Numbered from the stretch's first letter, positions 34,905 to 47,310 are shown. The stretch is DNA of 64,000 nucleotides from Gigaspora margarita (GCA_009809945.1 WTPW01000962.1:107240-171239); one strand, 5' to 3'. Numbers and translations are program-made. The notes: a model not told the origin generated them from the sequence alone.

Positions 34905-36415
34905 ATGCATATTATATATAACCATATTCTTTGTTGCACTTTATTTCTAATAATTAGTTTCTTCTAGTATAAATTTTAACTATAAATATGAATTCTGCAT
35001 GCTATTTATTACTTGTTAACACAACCAAAAGTTTTGTATTATCAGTTTAACTATATTTAATTATTAATAATCGATCTACCTATGGTCTTGAATTGGATTT
35101 GAACTTTAGATTATCAATCTTTAAACATAAATATACTGGTTAAAGTCAAAATTTTGAATAGATCTAAAGATTATATTATAAATTCTGTATTTTTATTTAA
35201 TGAATTGTTAGTTTTGAGTTTGATGCTATATTCCAAAATGGAATATATATTTGGTTTTTGGTTATGAACCCAAACTAGGTAGAAATACTAATTCCCAAAC
35301 CCAAACTCAGTAGAAATACCATAACTAAAAAAGAGTGTTTGGGTTGCAACTCTATTTACAATATCATTTTAGCAAGTACAGAATTTGTATTAGCATTTAC
35401 TAATATATTTCTTTACAATTATATTATTTTACAATTGTTAATGAATTTGAACTGTGATGACATTCTTGATTATAACTTGCTCATATTAGTCTTAACATTT
35501 TGATAACAGGTTATATAACCAATCAAAAAGCTTAAAGCACAATATCTTGATTATATTACTATATTAGTTTTAGCACACAAATCACCTTTTGAAAATATCT
35601 GTGATTTTATTGGTTGGTAGATCAATATAAACTACAAATCACTAAGAAAATTAGTTAATTATCAAATAATCTGGATGGTAAAAAGTTGCGATCAAAAATT
35701 CTAGAAATCAATTATCTAAATATTTGGTTAAATGTAATTTTTTTTATATTTACTAATATATTCACTATGTTTTTTTATTAATCATGTTTTATTTATCATG
35801 AAGCATTTGTTGTGTTCTTGCACTTGTTCTTGCACTTGTACTTATTTTTGTACTTATTCTTGAACTTGAGACCATTATGCAAAATGTTTTCAAATTCATG
35901 AACTGTTTTTAGCCCAAAATAGTTTGTAAAATATTAGGCAATCAAATGACAAAAATAAATTTGGTAAATTCATATTTCATGATTTTGTATTGTTTAAGGG
36001 TGTTAATAAGGATGTTAAAAAATGATATAATAATTATTCAAATATTATAATAATTACTTAACCATGATAATCATTATAATTATTTTACATATTTATAGTA
36101 GTTTTTTCACATTTAGGTCATAGCTTTCAGATATGACCAATCAAAATGTTAAAGCAAACAAACCCAGAATTGAATATAAGATAGATTAAAATATTAATTA
36201 TACTTTTAATTAATTTTTCTATAAAATTTTGATGGGATAAAATGTACATGATTCAGAAACATGCACATTCATGTGCATGATTAAGGAATTATATACACAC
36301 ATAAAACCTATCTCTATGCATACCCAACATATGGTACAAAAGTTAAACAAATTGAACTATATCTTGTTAGAGATAAACCAAACAAGAAACAAGATTAACT
36401 GTATTTATTGAAAAT
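34905..36415. other. AT-rich region without recognised gene
   Basis: Contains a small minisatellite of TTGTTCTTGCAC/CTTGTACTTATT units at 35813-35872. Nothing else supported. Confidence 0.5.
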
Positions 36416-36420
36416 ACTAG

Positions 36421-36738
36421 TGTTACAGGATTAAGCAATATAGAGCTAACTATACTGAAATCTGTCTCGATATAACAGTTGCTTATTTATTTTTGTTACA
36501 AAAGATTAAGTATTTTATTAAATATGCCCTTGTATAAAAATAATAAAAAGACTAACTATTTTTCTATTTTTACAGTTATTATTTATACCTCTTATATAGA
36601 CTATTTGTTATATAATAATCACTCTAATATGGCTATTACTAATTACATAGTTTATTTAACTCTATACTCTATACTTTGCTATCATTATTATTTTGCAAGG
36701 TTATTTTAATTATCACTATTACCATAACTCACATGACA
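36421..36738. repeat. Left LTR
   Basis: TGTTACAGGATTAAGCAATA ... CTCACATGACA. Matches 38731-39054 throughout, with point changes and small indels. Confidence 0.85.
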
Positions 36739-37070
36739 TAAGCTAGAACCCCAATAACTTCATCCTTGAAATTTCATATAATATTTATACTACAATTCTA
36801 TATACAATTATTTTAGATATCATTAACATCTTTTTTCTGTACTATTAAATCTAATTATTTCTCCTGGGTCAAACCACAATATATGTGTAGCATGAGCAAG
36901 ACCATCCATAATTGTCTGTTTCATAACTTTTCAAATTGTACATAGTAAACATTCCCATATTCATATAAAGTTCATTATTACCAATCCATTGTTTTCATTA
37001 TATATTCCATTATAATGTTCAATATTACATATTCCAATATAATCTATATCTGATATTTTCAAACCGATTA

Positions 37071-37224
37071 GGGAAGTGACAAAAATCAGGTGATTTTTTT
37101 AGAGGGGGAGGAGGTAAAAAAAAGTTAAAATTATATATAAGAACCTGACTATATATATATTAAAGAATAGGGAGGGAGGGTAGGCCTCCGATAAAAAATA
37201 ATCAGATAATTAATAACATGGCCC
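37071..37224. mobile_element. Harbinger-like MITE (TGACA family), copy 5
   Basis: GGGAAGTGACAAAAATCAGG to TTAATAACATGGCCC, with TTA both sides, inside the LTR element interior. Confidence 0.85.
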
Positions 37225-37442
37225 TTATTATACAATCCTATTTGCATTTCTTTTCATCATTAATTCCGTGTCGATAGCAATTTCCAATATTAATTATTCC
37301 ATTGACATTTACTATATGAGCAACCTAATATTGATAAATATTCTAAATTCAATATTTTCAACCAAGATTCCATTTTTATAATAGTTTTTAACTGTATTTA
37401 TTCCAATATTGAAGCCTTTATCAACAGGTTTTTGAGCATAAT

Positions 37443-37700
37443 TCATTTTACTCCAATTTTGTAGTAGAAGTTCTGATCAATTTTACATGTTCTATTAACA
37501 TGTCTCGTCTTTGAAGACTTTTGACAATGTTCAAATAACTTGCTCCTATTGATGGCTTGAAGTTTATTTTTGATTACTAATATATCCTTATTATCATACT
37601 TCTCTAAATATCCATCAACAATTATAATTAACCAATTCAAAAGTTCATCTTTCAAATTTTTAACTTGTTCATTTTGATTTTTCTTGATTTTATGTTCAAC
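37443..37700 (-). pseudogene. Coding-like segment in the LTR element interior
   Basis: MKDELLNWLIIIVDGYLEKY then NKDILVIKNKLQAINRSKLF and SSKTRHVNRTCKID. Amphipathic and charged, unlike the window's noise frames, but with no diagnostic motif. Could be a Gag-like or unrelated fragment. Confidence 0.35.
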
Positions 37701-37732
37701 AATTTTAGCTTCATAATCTATGTTATTAATAA

Positions 37733-37886
37733 GGGCCGTGACAGATATTACGTAATATCATTTTATCAGAGAGCTACCCCTCTCCCCCCACATAAGACCA
37801 ATTAGCCAATCAAATTGTATAATTAGTCTTATGTAAAAATTTTTTTGACCCCCCCCTAGGATATTACGTAATATCTGTCACTGCCC
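37733..37886. mobile_element. Harbinger-like MITE (TGACA family), copy 6
   Basis: GGGCCGTGACAGATATTACG to CGTAATATCTGTCACTGCCC, TIR of about 28 bp, with TAA both sides (37730-37732, 37887-37889). Best-preserved ends of the family in this window. Confidence 0.92.
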
Positions 37887-38730
37887 TAATCCATTTATCA
37901 AATATATTTATTTCTTTATTATTTATAATTTTAATTATCTTTTCATTATTTTTTATCTCTAACTAATATTTTTCTATAATCTTTGCAACTACCTTTGCTG
38001 CTTCAAATGATGTAAGACTTAATGGCATAACTTTGCTTTAATATAGTTCTTTTAAACCAGAAATAAACCAACATATTAGATCATTTTTATTAGCTGCATT
38101 CTTAACAAATTCTATATGTGTATCAAAACGGTATGTATATGTTGTGTATCAGATGAAACCCAGCCTAAATTAGATTAGGATTAGGGTAAAATTACGGTAA
38201 AGTTAGAAGTTTGTTTAGGCCAGCTGTTGTTGTTCATTTAATGCTGGTCAAATGATAATCATTTGATGTGCGTCAGTTTCAATCTGATGCAAGTTTCAAT
38301 CTGACGCACAATATATATATTCCAACAGATTTGTTTTATCTAAACTAACTCTATAACTCTTTCCTTCAAATCATCTTCAATATCTATTTATTTATTATTA
38401 CTTTTAATTGTTTTAACAATAGCAACTTTCAATATATTCCAATTGTTGTCTGATGCATATACTAGTTCTTTTATTTATGATTTTATTATATCTGTTATAT
38501 GATCACAAATCCTTTTATATTTGATTACATCATTTCACTTTTTCAACATGAAACAACTTTCAAAATTGTATAAAAACCCTTCTATACTATCAAATTTATC
38601 TTTTTTATAGTAAACCAGTTTTTTAATATCTAAGCCACCCATGTTCAAATATAATAATTTGTCTTACCAATTAACAAAATTGCAATCTATTGTCAATGTA
38701 TAGTCAGATTTTGCTTACCCAGATCCTATT

Positions 38731-39054
38731 TGTTACAGGGTTAAGTGATATAGGTTAACTATACTAAAATCTGTTTTGATAGAATACTCGCTTATTTATT
38801 TCTGTTATGAAATATTAAGTATTTTATTGCTTTATTAAATGTGCCCTTGCATGAAAGTAATAAAAAGACTAACTGTTCTTCTATTTTTATAGTTATTATT
38901 TATACTCTTTACAGACTATTATGTTATATAATAATTACTCTAATATGGCTATTACTAATTATATAGTTAATTTAACTCTCTATTCTATACTTTGCTATTA
39001 TTATTATTTTGCAAAGTTATTTTGATCATTACTATTACTATTACTCATGTAACA
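38731..39054. repeat. Right LTR
   Basis: TGTTACAGGGTTAAGTGATA ... CTCATGTAACA, followed by the ACTAG duplication. Confidence 0.85.
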
Positions 39055-39059
39055 ACTAG

Positions 39060-39350
39060 TAAGCCAACTGGACTATTGCAAACATTATAACTATTATAGC
39101 ATTTACATCTATTATAGCATTTTATAACAATATGACATATTACAACTTTGGGCATTAGTTGTAATTAAGGCTACAATTCAGGTTGTAATCTATAATGTTT
39201 GTAATTATTATTTATAGGCAGCAACCTTAGTCTTGAAGAGGTTATTGTCATTAGTTGTAGAGGTGGTGGTATTATTACTCATGGTAGTATTATTATTAGT
39301 CATAGGAGATGGTATTATTAGTCTTGGTAATGGTTTATTTTATTACTGCT
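39060..39350. repeat. TTGTAATAGTTG-type degenerate repeat
   Basis: ATTATAACTATTATAGC and GTTGTAAT words plus GGTATTATTAGTCAT units. An inverted relative lies at 44555-44760, with matching GACATATTACAACTTTG. Confidence 0.6.
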
Positions 39351-39836
39351 TATTTTTTGTTTCTAAATAAAAAATATAATAAGCAAAAAAATTTTATATT
39401 TTGGTACATATGTGTTATAACACACCTCATATATTCTGGTAGGTTGAGTCATTAATCTATGTAGCGAATGATTTTTTCTGAGATCATTAGATTAGCTAAT
39501 AATCAGATAGTGTAGCACCAGTTGATCAAGTATCGCAATTCTTGTTTTATCAATACTAAAATAATCTTTACTTGTTCTAATTTTCAGATGGTATGTGATA
39601 TTCTTTTTATCTATTATTTCTTGTACTTCATATCAGTATAAATTTTCTGTATTTTACTATATTTGGTAGGTATATTTTCTTAAATTTTTTTAAGTATTGA
39701 GTTATAGTCTAACTTTTCTGATATTTTATATCTGTCTTGGTAATCAAATATTTGTAAGTATTTTCTACCATAATAGTTATTGAAATACTTGTTAATTTTG
39801 TAATTCTTCTGCATAATCTGTTTACTTTAATAGTTA

Positions 39837-39987
39837 GAGCTGTGTCATTAATCATCTAATTATTTTTTATTAGAGACCTACTCCCTTTCCCCCTCTTTAA
39901 TATAAATTTGGTCAGGTTTCCATATATAATTTCAACATTTTTTATCCCCCTTCCTCTCTAAAAAATTACCTAATTTTGTCACTTCTC
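39837..39987. mobile_element. Harbinger-like MITE (TGACA family), copy 7
   Basis: GAGCTGTGTCATTAATCATC to CCTAATTTTGTCACTTCTC, TTA both sides. Confidence 0.82.
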
Positions 39988-40976
39988 TTATGTTTTTCTT
40001 GTATAGCTTTATGGCTATCATTTCTTTAGTAATAACTTGTTCATATTTTTTTTAGTAGTTATTAAATTGGTTATGGTACGATTTCCCAAAAGTTATTTCC
40101 CTGACATGACACTTACCTGACATCATGCATGTGACAATTTGCTAAAATCATATAGCTACAATTAACAAAATGCTAACCCTAACCCTATGTGATATCGGGG
40201 AAATAGTACTTTAGGAAAGTTGGTTTTGAGAAAATAAGAATCAAAGATTAAATTCACTTTCTAATATAAGTGTATTTCTTCAATTTCTTTTTTTTTAAAG
40301 AATTTGATTTCATAATAATTGAAATATTTTTTAATTTCATGAAATATAAACTTCTAATTTTTTTTGTAACATTAGTATTAAGTTTATAAATATAATTTTT
40401 TGGTACATATACTATATCCATTTAGTTGTATTGTATAGTTTGGTTTGAATTGGCTCTTGTATACTATTTCATGGATGTATAAATATTGTTAGTGTAATAT
40501 TATATGTTGCTTTGAGAATTTTACATTTTTGAACAGTCTATTCTAACTGTAAGAGTACAGTTTCGGTCCATATTTTTTGTAGTTGGGTTATATCAAGATA
40601 AATTCCTGATTCTTCTTGTATTTCTCTTATAGCTACTTTGTCTTTTGGTTCTAAAATTTCATTTTCAAAACAGTTAGAATACACCTTTACTTTTTTTCCA
40701 GTTCCTTAGTATATTCCTAAATAAGGCTTCTGGGGATGTATTCTTTGTGATAGCATAATTTCTATATTTTATTTTGCTTTTTTAAATATTAGAAGTTGTA
40801 CTAATTTTCTTTTTTAAGCTGCCTTTTTTGTCTACAGTATAAACAGTTTGTATAGTGTATTAATTCGAGAGTTTCTAAAATTTCTCTGTATTTATATATT
40901 GGTCAAGTTAGTTTATATCAATGATATTGTTGGAATTCTTTTTTGTAGCTTTCATTTTTGTTGGTTTTATTTGTAA

Positions 40977-41127
40977 GGGAAGTGACAAAAATCAGGTGAT
41001 TTTTTAAAGAGAAGGAGATAAAAAATGTTGAAATTATATATATGAACCTAACCAAATTTATATTAAAGAGGGGAGGAGGAGAGTAGGCCTTTAATAAAAA
41101 ATAATTAGATGATTAATGACATGGTCC
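40977..41127. mobile_element. Harbinger-like MITE (TGACA family), copy 8
   Basis: GGGAAGTGACAAAAATCAGG to TTAATGACATGGTCC, TAA both sides (40974-40976, 41128-41130). Confidence 0.85.
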
Positions 41128-42689
41128 TAATAGTTTTTCTGTGCTGGTTCTAATTTCTTTTTACAACTTATATACTTTTTATATCTTTTACTGATTTTAA
41201 GATTTGTTCAAAATATATATTCTTTACAATAAGTACACTTGTATTTAGTTTGTATATATTCAGGTTTTGTAATATGTATCTTTTAACTCTTTGAATTCTT
41301 TTCTGTTTTGTTCATTTTCTTCTATTTGTAGCTTTTTTTTCTAGTATTGTTGGGCTTATTGCATATTCTTTGCACTTGTTACAAGTTTTATATTGTGTTT
41401 TGGTATTGGGGTTTATTCTAAAATTATTTGTTTCTTTATGTTTCTTGCAACTTGTACAAAATAACATTAAAATATAACAGTTTGTACTTTTTTTTTTATA
41501 TAAGTATATTCATACCAAATATTTATTTTGACAGTGTTTTGTCTTCTAATAAATTGTCAAATAAAGCAATTATATAATAGTACTTTCTAATTGCTAGTTG
41601 GTTATAAGTATCTTAGTAGATATTGATTCTGATACCAGGTATTCCTTGATGCGCTATTACTTGTAATGGTTCTAGTTTTGATATGTTAGTACAATAATAA
41701 GCATCTTCTTTTATTTCTTCTTTAAACAATTTATAAGAATGTAATGCTTTTTTAGATAGTGTAATAATAATGATAATATAATCAAATATGATTCAATTTC
41801 TGTTAAGAATATTCTAAAAATCACTTTTTCAAATATATAATTATTTGTAGGTAATATAGATATTCTAACTGTTATATGTAATTTTAATATTGAAATAATA
41901 TCGATATCTTCTGATAAATTTGTAAATATTTTGTATATGGTATTATCAAGATGTTGCAGTTTTAAAGTTCCATATTTTATTTCAACAAAACTATATTCTA
42001 CTTTTGGCTTTACTATAATTTTTGTAGATTTTAATGCTTTGTAAATTGGAGTAAAATTTTGTATACTATTCTTGTGGATCTGTTTAGTTCTATAGGTAGT
42101 CATTAAATTGCAGTCCTTGTCTGTTATAGTTGTATTACTTGGTCCCCTATTAGCTCTTTCATTAGTTAAAATTTCTTGTAACAAATTAATTCCATAATAT
42201 AATATTTGTATCAAAAATAGTGAAATCATTTTTTTAGTATTTGCTCTTACAAATTTTCACTTTATTGCTCCTAGTACATGATAGGTTGCAGTTAACAAGT
42301 TGATATATTGGTTTTGTTTTGCTTGTTTGTAATGTACAAATATGCAATTGCTATTTAGCATTAACTATTTACTTCTAATATTTGTTGTAATCTCACAATT
42401 GTTTGACCAATTCTATAGTTACTTGTTAGAGTGCAACATGAGATTAATTTTTTAATAGTAGCTTCAATATCCAATTAAATTTCTTTAATAGATTTTTGGA
42501 TAAGATTTTTTTTGTCAAAATTAATATATATATGTATATATATATTTTTATGCTATCATAACATCTTGCCAGTCTCTTTCATCCTGGATAGTTAGTATAT
42601 CAAGTTGGCACTATCGAGTTCCTACTATCGAACTCCTACTTTCACCATAATTGTCTATATTACCAAAATATCCATTATAAGGAAGACTC

Positions 42690-43077
42690 CGAAGAGTCTA
42701 GTAAGTACTAATATTTCTCAGGTGCCTCTATAGGTCCCTAGTAACAGTGTACTATACTAGCACCAAAAAGGCGAAAGATAACAAAGGTATGTAATCCTTA
42801 TTATTAGCACCACAAGTTCATATGACAAGATTTTTATATTATATCTTGTGACTTCAGTTATTTCAAATCGAGATCCTAATACAGCCCGCCTCATAGCCTG
42901 ACATATAAGGGCTTCTCAGATAGGTCCATCCATAGATGTCCTGGGTCCCTGGTTCCTGCAGTGTTTCAGTTCTCTAAATGGCTTATCTTATTTTGCTATT
43001 GGTAAGATTTGAATTAGTGATCTTTCATTTTATATCTTCAGATCATTAACTACTACACTAACAATCCAGAGAACTCA
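42690..43077 (-). mobile_element. AT-eroded SINE
   Basis: Minus-strand head near 43075: A-box-like GTTAGTGTAGTAGTTA and B-box-like CTAATTCAAATC. The body has GAACTGAAACACTGCAGG and CCAGGGACCCAGGACATCTA, shared with the GC-rich SINE at 27405, and GAAATAACTGAAGTCACAAG, shared with SINE-1. So the SINE families here exchange modules. The left end is uncertain; no clean TSD found. Confidence 0.6.
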
Positions 43078-43101
43078 AAGTTAATAGATTTTCTTAATAT
43101 A

Positions 43102-43319
43102 CTATATTCTATCATGAATAAGCACCTCTTTTTTAAAATTTTAAACTCAAATAACTTAAAAATTATCTAACTAAACTCAATAAAAATTTTTTTAAATTAA
43201 ACTTTATAAATCTATAAAATTTAAATAAATAAACTTTTATTAAGTTTTATTAAATAATTTTCAAGTTATTTAAGTTTAAAATTTCAAAAAAAAGAGTGCT
43301 TATTTATGATAGAATACAG
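43102..43319. mobile_element. TA-flanked palindromic MITE
   Basis: CTATATTCTATCATGAATAA against TTATTTATGATAGAATACAG, TA at 43100-43101 and 43320-43321. Nearly the whole element is one hairpin. Confidence 0.85.
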
Positions 43320-43391
43320 TATTTTTTAATCATAATATAAAATTCTACTAGTAATTAAATTTAGCAATTTTATTTGTAAGTTTTCTATTAA

Positions 43392-44242
43392 GAGGGCTTC
43401 CAGAAATTATATAATTTTTTAGTGGGTGGGGGGTCCTGAAAATATCAGGTTACAATTATAATTCTGGTCAAATTTTTATAATTTTGACCAAAATTATAAA
43501 ATTATAAAATTATTAATAACTATTGCTCTACTGGACCAATTTAAATGATTTAACTACCAAAATATTCGTTTCACTGAGCAATTCTAACAAGCCTGAAATT
43601 GTGTAATTTTAATAGTAATTTTTTAGAATCACTAAGTAAATTTTTAATATTGAATAACTTTTAATTCACTGGCCAGTTTTTGAATAATTTAACTACCAAA
43701 ATGATCATCTTAGTGAAATGATTCCAATAAGCCCAAAATTGCTAAATTTTAATCACAAGATTACAAGATCGATAAAAATTTATATTAATAAAATCTTTAT
43801 CGATCTTGGAATTCTGTAATTAGAATTTAGCAATTTTGGGCTTTTTAGAATTGTCTCACTAAGATAAACATTTTGGTAGTTAAATCATTCAAAACAGGCC
43901 AGTGGATCAAAAGTTATTCAATATTAAAAAAATTTACTTAGTAATTCTAAAAAATTACTATTAAAATTATACAAAAGTTGAATGATATTGGGCTCATGTA
44001 ATTGGATTTTAATAATTTTGGGCTTGTTAGAATTGTCTTAGCAAGACGAACATTTTGGTAGTTAAATCATCTAAATTGGTCTAGTAGAACAATAGTTATT
44101 ATTAATTTTATAAATTGAAACATATAAATAAATTTTAAAAATATAAAATTTGATTGGCTAATAGAGTATCAGGTGTGAGTGGGTGGGATAAAATTTTGAA
44201 ATTTATTAGTAACAAAATATTACGTAATTTCTGGAAGCCCTC
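43392..44242. mobile_element. Harbinger-like foldback MITE, copy 9, long form
   Basis: GAGGGCTTCCAGAAATTATA to GTAATTTCTGGAAGCCCTC, TAA both sides (43389-43391, 44243-44245). The core has repeated inverted TTTAACTACCAAAATG and AACATTTTGGTAGTTAAATC blocks, also found in the foldback at 45880. Confidence 0.8.
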
Positions 44243-44375
44243 TAAGTTCTTTTGGTATTTGGGCTGCTAATTTCTTTTTAAATTTCTTGTTAAAATTTTT
44301 TTTTCTACTTCTTTTAGTTATTAATAAAATTTAGATAAAAAGCATAAGTGTCATGGTTTTCACTTTAAGGTTATA

Positions 44376-44548
44376 CAGTATAACCCTGCAATAGTCACAT
44401 TTATATTAGTCATAATCTCGCTATAGTCATCTCAATTCTCCTATTTAACTATATACTATATATAAATTCTTGCTTACCTTGGTCACAATCTCACAATAGG
44501 CACATAGTATATTTGATTTTGGCATATAACTATTGTGAGATTATACTG
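44376..44548. mobile_element. pogo-like MITE (CAGTATAACC)
   Basis: CAGTATAACCCTGCAATAG against TATTGTGAGATTATACTG. Internal TAGTCACA/TCACAATAG repeats. Left flank TA, right flank TT. Confidence 0.7.
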
Positions 44549-44554
44549 TTGTTA

Positions 44555-44760
44555 CAGTAGGAAGTAGAGTTGCTGGCTGTAAGTAATTATTATAGACATT
44601 TCAGATTACAACCTGGGTTGCAACTCTTAATAATAGCTAAAATCCAAAGTTGTAATATGTCATATTTGTTATAAATGTTGTATTGGTTATATTAGCTATT
44701 ATAGTTGTAATTGTTACAATAGGTTGTAAATGCCAAAATAGGTTGCAAAGGCCATAATAT
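44555..44760. repeat. TTGTAATAGTTG-type repeat, inverted copy
   Basis: GGTTGCAACTC, TTGTAATATGTCATA and GTTGTAATTGTTACAATAGG match 39060-39200 in inverse orientation. Confidence 0.6.
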
Positions 44761-44769
44761 CTATATATA

Positions 44770-45870
44770 AATATTGTAATAATATCATTTTTAATTTTTA
44801 ATTCTTTTGTACAGTGCTATCTTAGTGAATAAAGATGTTAGTAATAGATTTGGCTTTCAATACAATCTAGTTTAATTTGATCTTTAGCACACTATTTCAC
44901 AATTAAATATTTTTACCTGTTTTATTCAGGTATATTTACTCATTCATACTGGTTTGGCAAATTTTATTTTTAATAATAATTAAGAGATTTCAAAATTAAA
45001 AAACTTTACGATTTATAATACAAAATAGCAAATTGCTATTTGAAAAATCATGCTATGATAAAATATACTATTTTTCATTATTATTTTGTCTCTCATCTTC
45101 AGGTATACTGATTTTTAAAAAAAAACATATACAGGTTTTGTCTCTTTGGCTATCAAGCAACCTTGTAGCCTTTTTGAGCTTCGATGTTCTGTTAGTATTT
45201 TTTTTATATATTTTATTCTTTTAAAGGCTGCGTATCACATGCTATCATATGCTATAATTGTATTATTTTGGCTATTATCACAATAGGTTTTTTCCTATAT
45301 GTGACTATCATTCCAACAGGCCACAACAAAAACAATACTCATAACATAGAGATCTATTTTTCAAATGTGATTCTAATTCACTATGGCTACTGTTCTAGAG
45401 GCTAGTTCAAATAATAGTAACTAACTAATTACTAGGCAAGAATATAACCAGAATAAAAGTCAGGTTTACAGAAAAAACAAAGTTGAACCTATTCATCAAT
45501 TACTTACCTTTTAATATACTATGCCTATTATCTCATACTTGCTTACTAATGAATACTTAAATACATTAATCAAGCTTTATCAATGATTACATGTCTAATT
45601 ACCTCATACTTTTGTTCAATCAATTGTGATCATAATCGGGCCTGTCATATGTTCGATCAGGTAATGAAAGATTCGCCTTAATACTTATATATTTTTTAAA
45701 TCTTAATTAATTCTGTTAGTTATTTGATATGTAATTTCATTTGATTATAATTCTTTGTTCTGTATATAATTAAACAAGTAAACTTCTATGTATTACCTAT
45801 ATTACAACTCTAAACCTGTAAACCAATAATTTATCGTAATATCTAGTATGACTATTAGATTTGGAATAAA
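44770..45870. other. Spacer without recognised gene
   Basis: The frame at 45033-45224 is hydrophobic AT-rich translation with no support. Nothing else seen. Confidence 0.5.
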
Positions 45871-45879
45871 CTAATCATA

Positions 45880-46309
45880 TGCTCCAATTTTTGGAATTTA
45901 TAAAAAAAGCTTATTTTTTAAAAACTTTAAAGCTAAATAAGTTTTGATCTACTGGCCCGTTTTAAATGATTTTACTACCAAAATGTTTGTCTCTTTGAGA
46001 CAATTCCAATGAGCCCAAAATCACAAAAATCCAATTACAGGATCATGAGAATATGTACTGTCAAATAAGTGATACACTGCAAATTGGTTTGACCTATGTC
46101 AAACCAATTTGCAGTTCATCATCTATTTGATAGCGCATTTTCTCATGATCCTGTAATTGGATTTTTGTGATTTTGGGCTCGTTGGAATCATCTCAAAGAG
46201 ATGAACATTTTGGTAGTAAAATCATTTCAAATGGACTAGTAGATCAAAACTTATTTAGCTTTAAATTTTTAAAAAAAAGCTTTTTTTATAAATTCCAAAA
46301 ATCAGAGCA
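45880..46309. mobile_element. Foldback MITE, 200-bp arms
   Basis: Nearly the whole 430 bp is a palindrome centred near 46098 (TTGGTTTGACC-TAT-GTCAAACCAA). Ends TGCTCCAATTTTTGGAATTT and AAATTCCAAAAATCAGAGCA, with TA on both sides. The frame at 46167-46352 is half of the stem. Confidence 0.9.
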
Positions 46310-46927
46310 TATATCATTTATATTTATTATAATTTACAACCATTACATATAATACAACTATTTTAACTATTGCAGCTATTACACCAATTACAACGAGATA
46401 AAAAATTACAGCTTTTTAAACAATTACGGCAAAAAATTACAATGCTGAAATAAAAGGATGCAACCTTTCAACCCTATCAAACCTATTATAGCAGGCAACT
46501 CTAGTAGAAAGGTCTTTTTTACTTCTTACTATAACAATAATATATTTATAGTAATCCTTTATTGGTTTATAGTGATATTCAATAAATTTCTTAGTCTGTA
46601 AGAAACTATACTTTTCTCTATAGGCAGTTTGTGATATTATTTGTATTTTAACAATAGTTTCTTTATTAATAATAATAAGCAAGAGAACTATCTCTAGGCT
46701 TTTATTTCTAAGAAATCCCTTTTACAAGATATTTAATAAATATAAAAAGAAGTGGGGATGTCTTAGTCTAATTTGACTAAGGGAAATTTTGCGTTTTTAA
46801 ATACATTTTAGAATAAGCGTTATAAGCATTGATTTACAATGATAAATATTACAATCATTATGAGCAACATAAGTGATATAAGCAGTATAGACAATATAAT
46901 TATTATAAGTAGTATTAATGTTATAAG

Positions 46928-47310
46928 TAGAGGTCTGACTTGTTCAAAAAATAAGTATTCGAATATTCATTTGTTCAATATTTTTTTATTCGAATATTGT
47001 TTAAAAATTTTGAAAATATTTAATAAATATTCACTAAATATTCATTGAAGATTAAATATATTTCAATTTTAAAAAATTATATAATATCTTACTTAAATTA
47101 GCTAATAAAATTGCAAATAAATTATTAAAAAATAAATAAAATTATAAAATTATATATATATATATATATTTATATATTCAATGAATATTCAATAAATATA
47201 TTCAGTGAAATTTTAAATATTCAAATATTCATTCAATAAAAAATTATATATTCGAATATTCGAATATTCAGTGAATATTCAGTGATAGTATTCATCAAGT
47301 CAAACCTCTA
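46928..47310. mobile_element. hAT-like MITE with TTCGAATATTC repeats
   Basis: TAGAGGTCTGACTTG to CAAGTCAAACCTCTA. Flanks GTTATAAG and GTTATAAA match in 7 of 8. Interior is TATTCGAATATTCA-type repeats. Confidence 0.82.

Larger units (their letters stand above)
36421..39054. mobile_element. LTR retrotransposon remnant
   Basis: Direct repeats at 36421-36738 and 38731-39054 are about 85 percent alike by eye. Each starts TGTTACAGG and ends in CA (ACATGACA, CATGTAACA). A perfect 5-bp duplication ACTAG flanks the pair (36416-36420, 39055-39059). The 2-kb interior lacks a recognisable gag-pol; it has one minus-strand coding-like segment (37443-37700) and two Harbinger-like MITEs. No clear primer-binding site or polypurine tract, so orientation is open. 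The frame at 36479-36709 lies in the left LTR and is not a gene. Confidence 0.85.
39400..42230 (-). pseudogene. Decayed gene with Nudix-like box and CxxC motifs
   Basis: Minus strand. From 42229 a 172-codon frame includes SNTTITDKDCNLMTTYRTK and KPKVEYSFVEIKYGTL. Around 41465-41360 the reading FCTSCKKHKETNNF ... KTCNKCKEYA gives two CxxC pairs, a zinc-ribbon-like pattern. Around 40757-40530: IMLSQRIHPQKPYLGIY, then EPKDKVAIREIQEESGIYLD; the spacing E-x7-REIQEESGI fits the Nudix box, but its leading glycine is not seen. Frameshifts and stops separate the pieces. Two Harbinger MITEs interrupt it (39837, 40977). Nudix enzymes hydrolyse nucleoside diphosphate derivatives; activity here is not expected. 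May be one gene or two adjacent remnants of a mobile family. Confidence 0.5.

Noticed and set aside
41711-42229. 172-codon minus-strand frame as an intact gene
   Set aside because: It lies in a larger decayed gene with stops and frameshifts; no independent start context.
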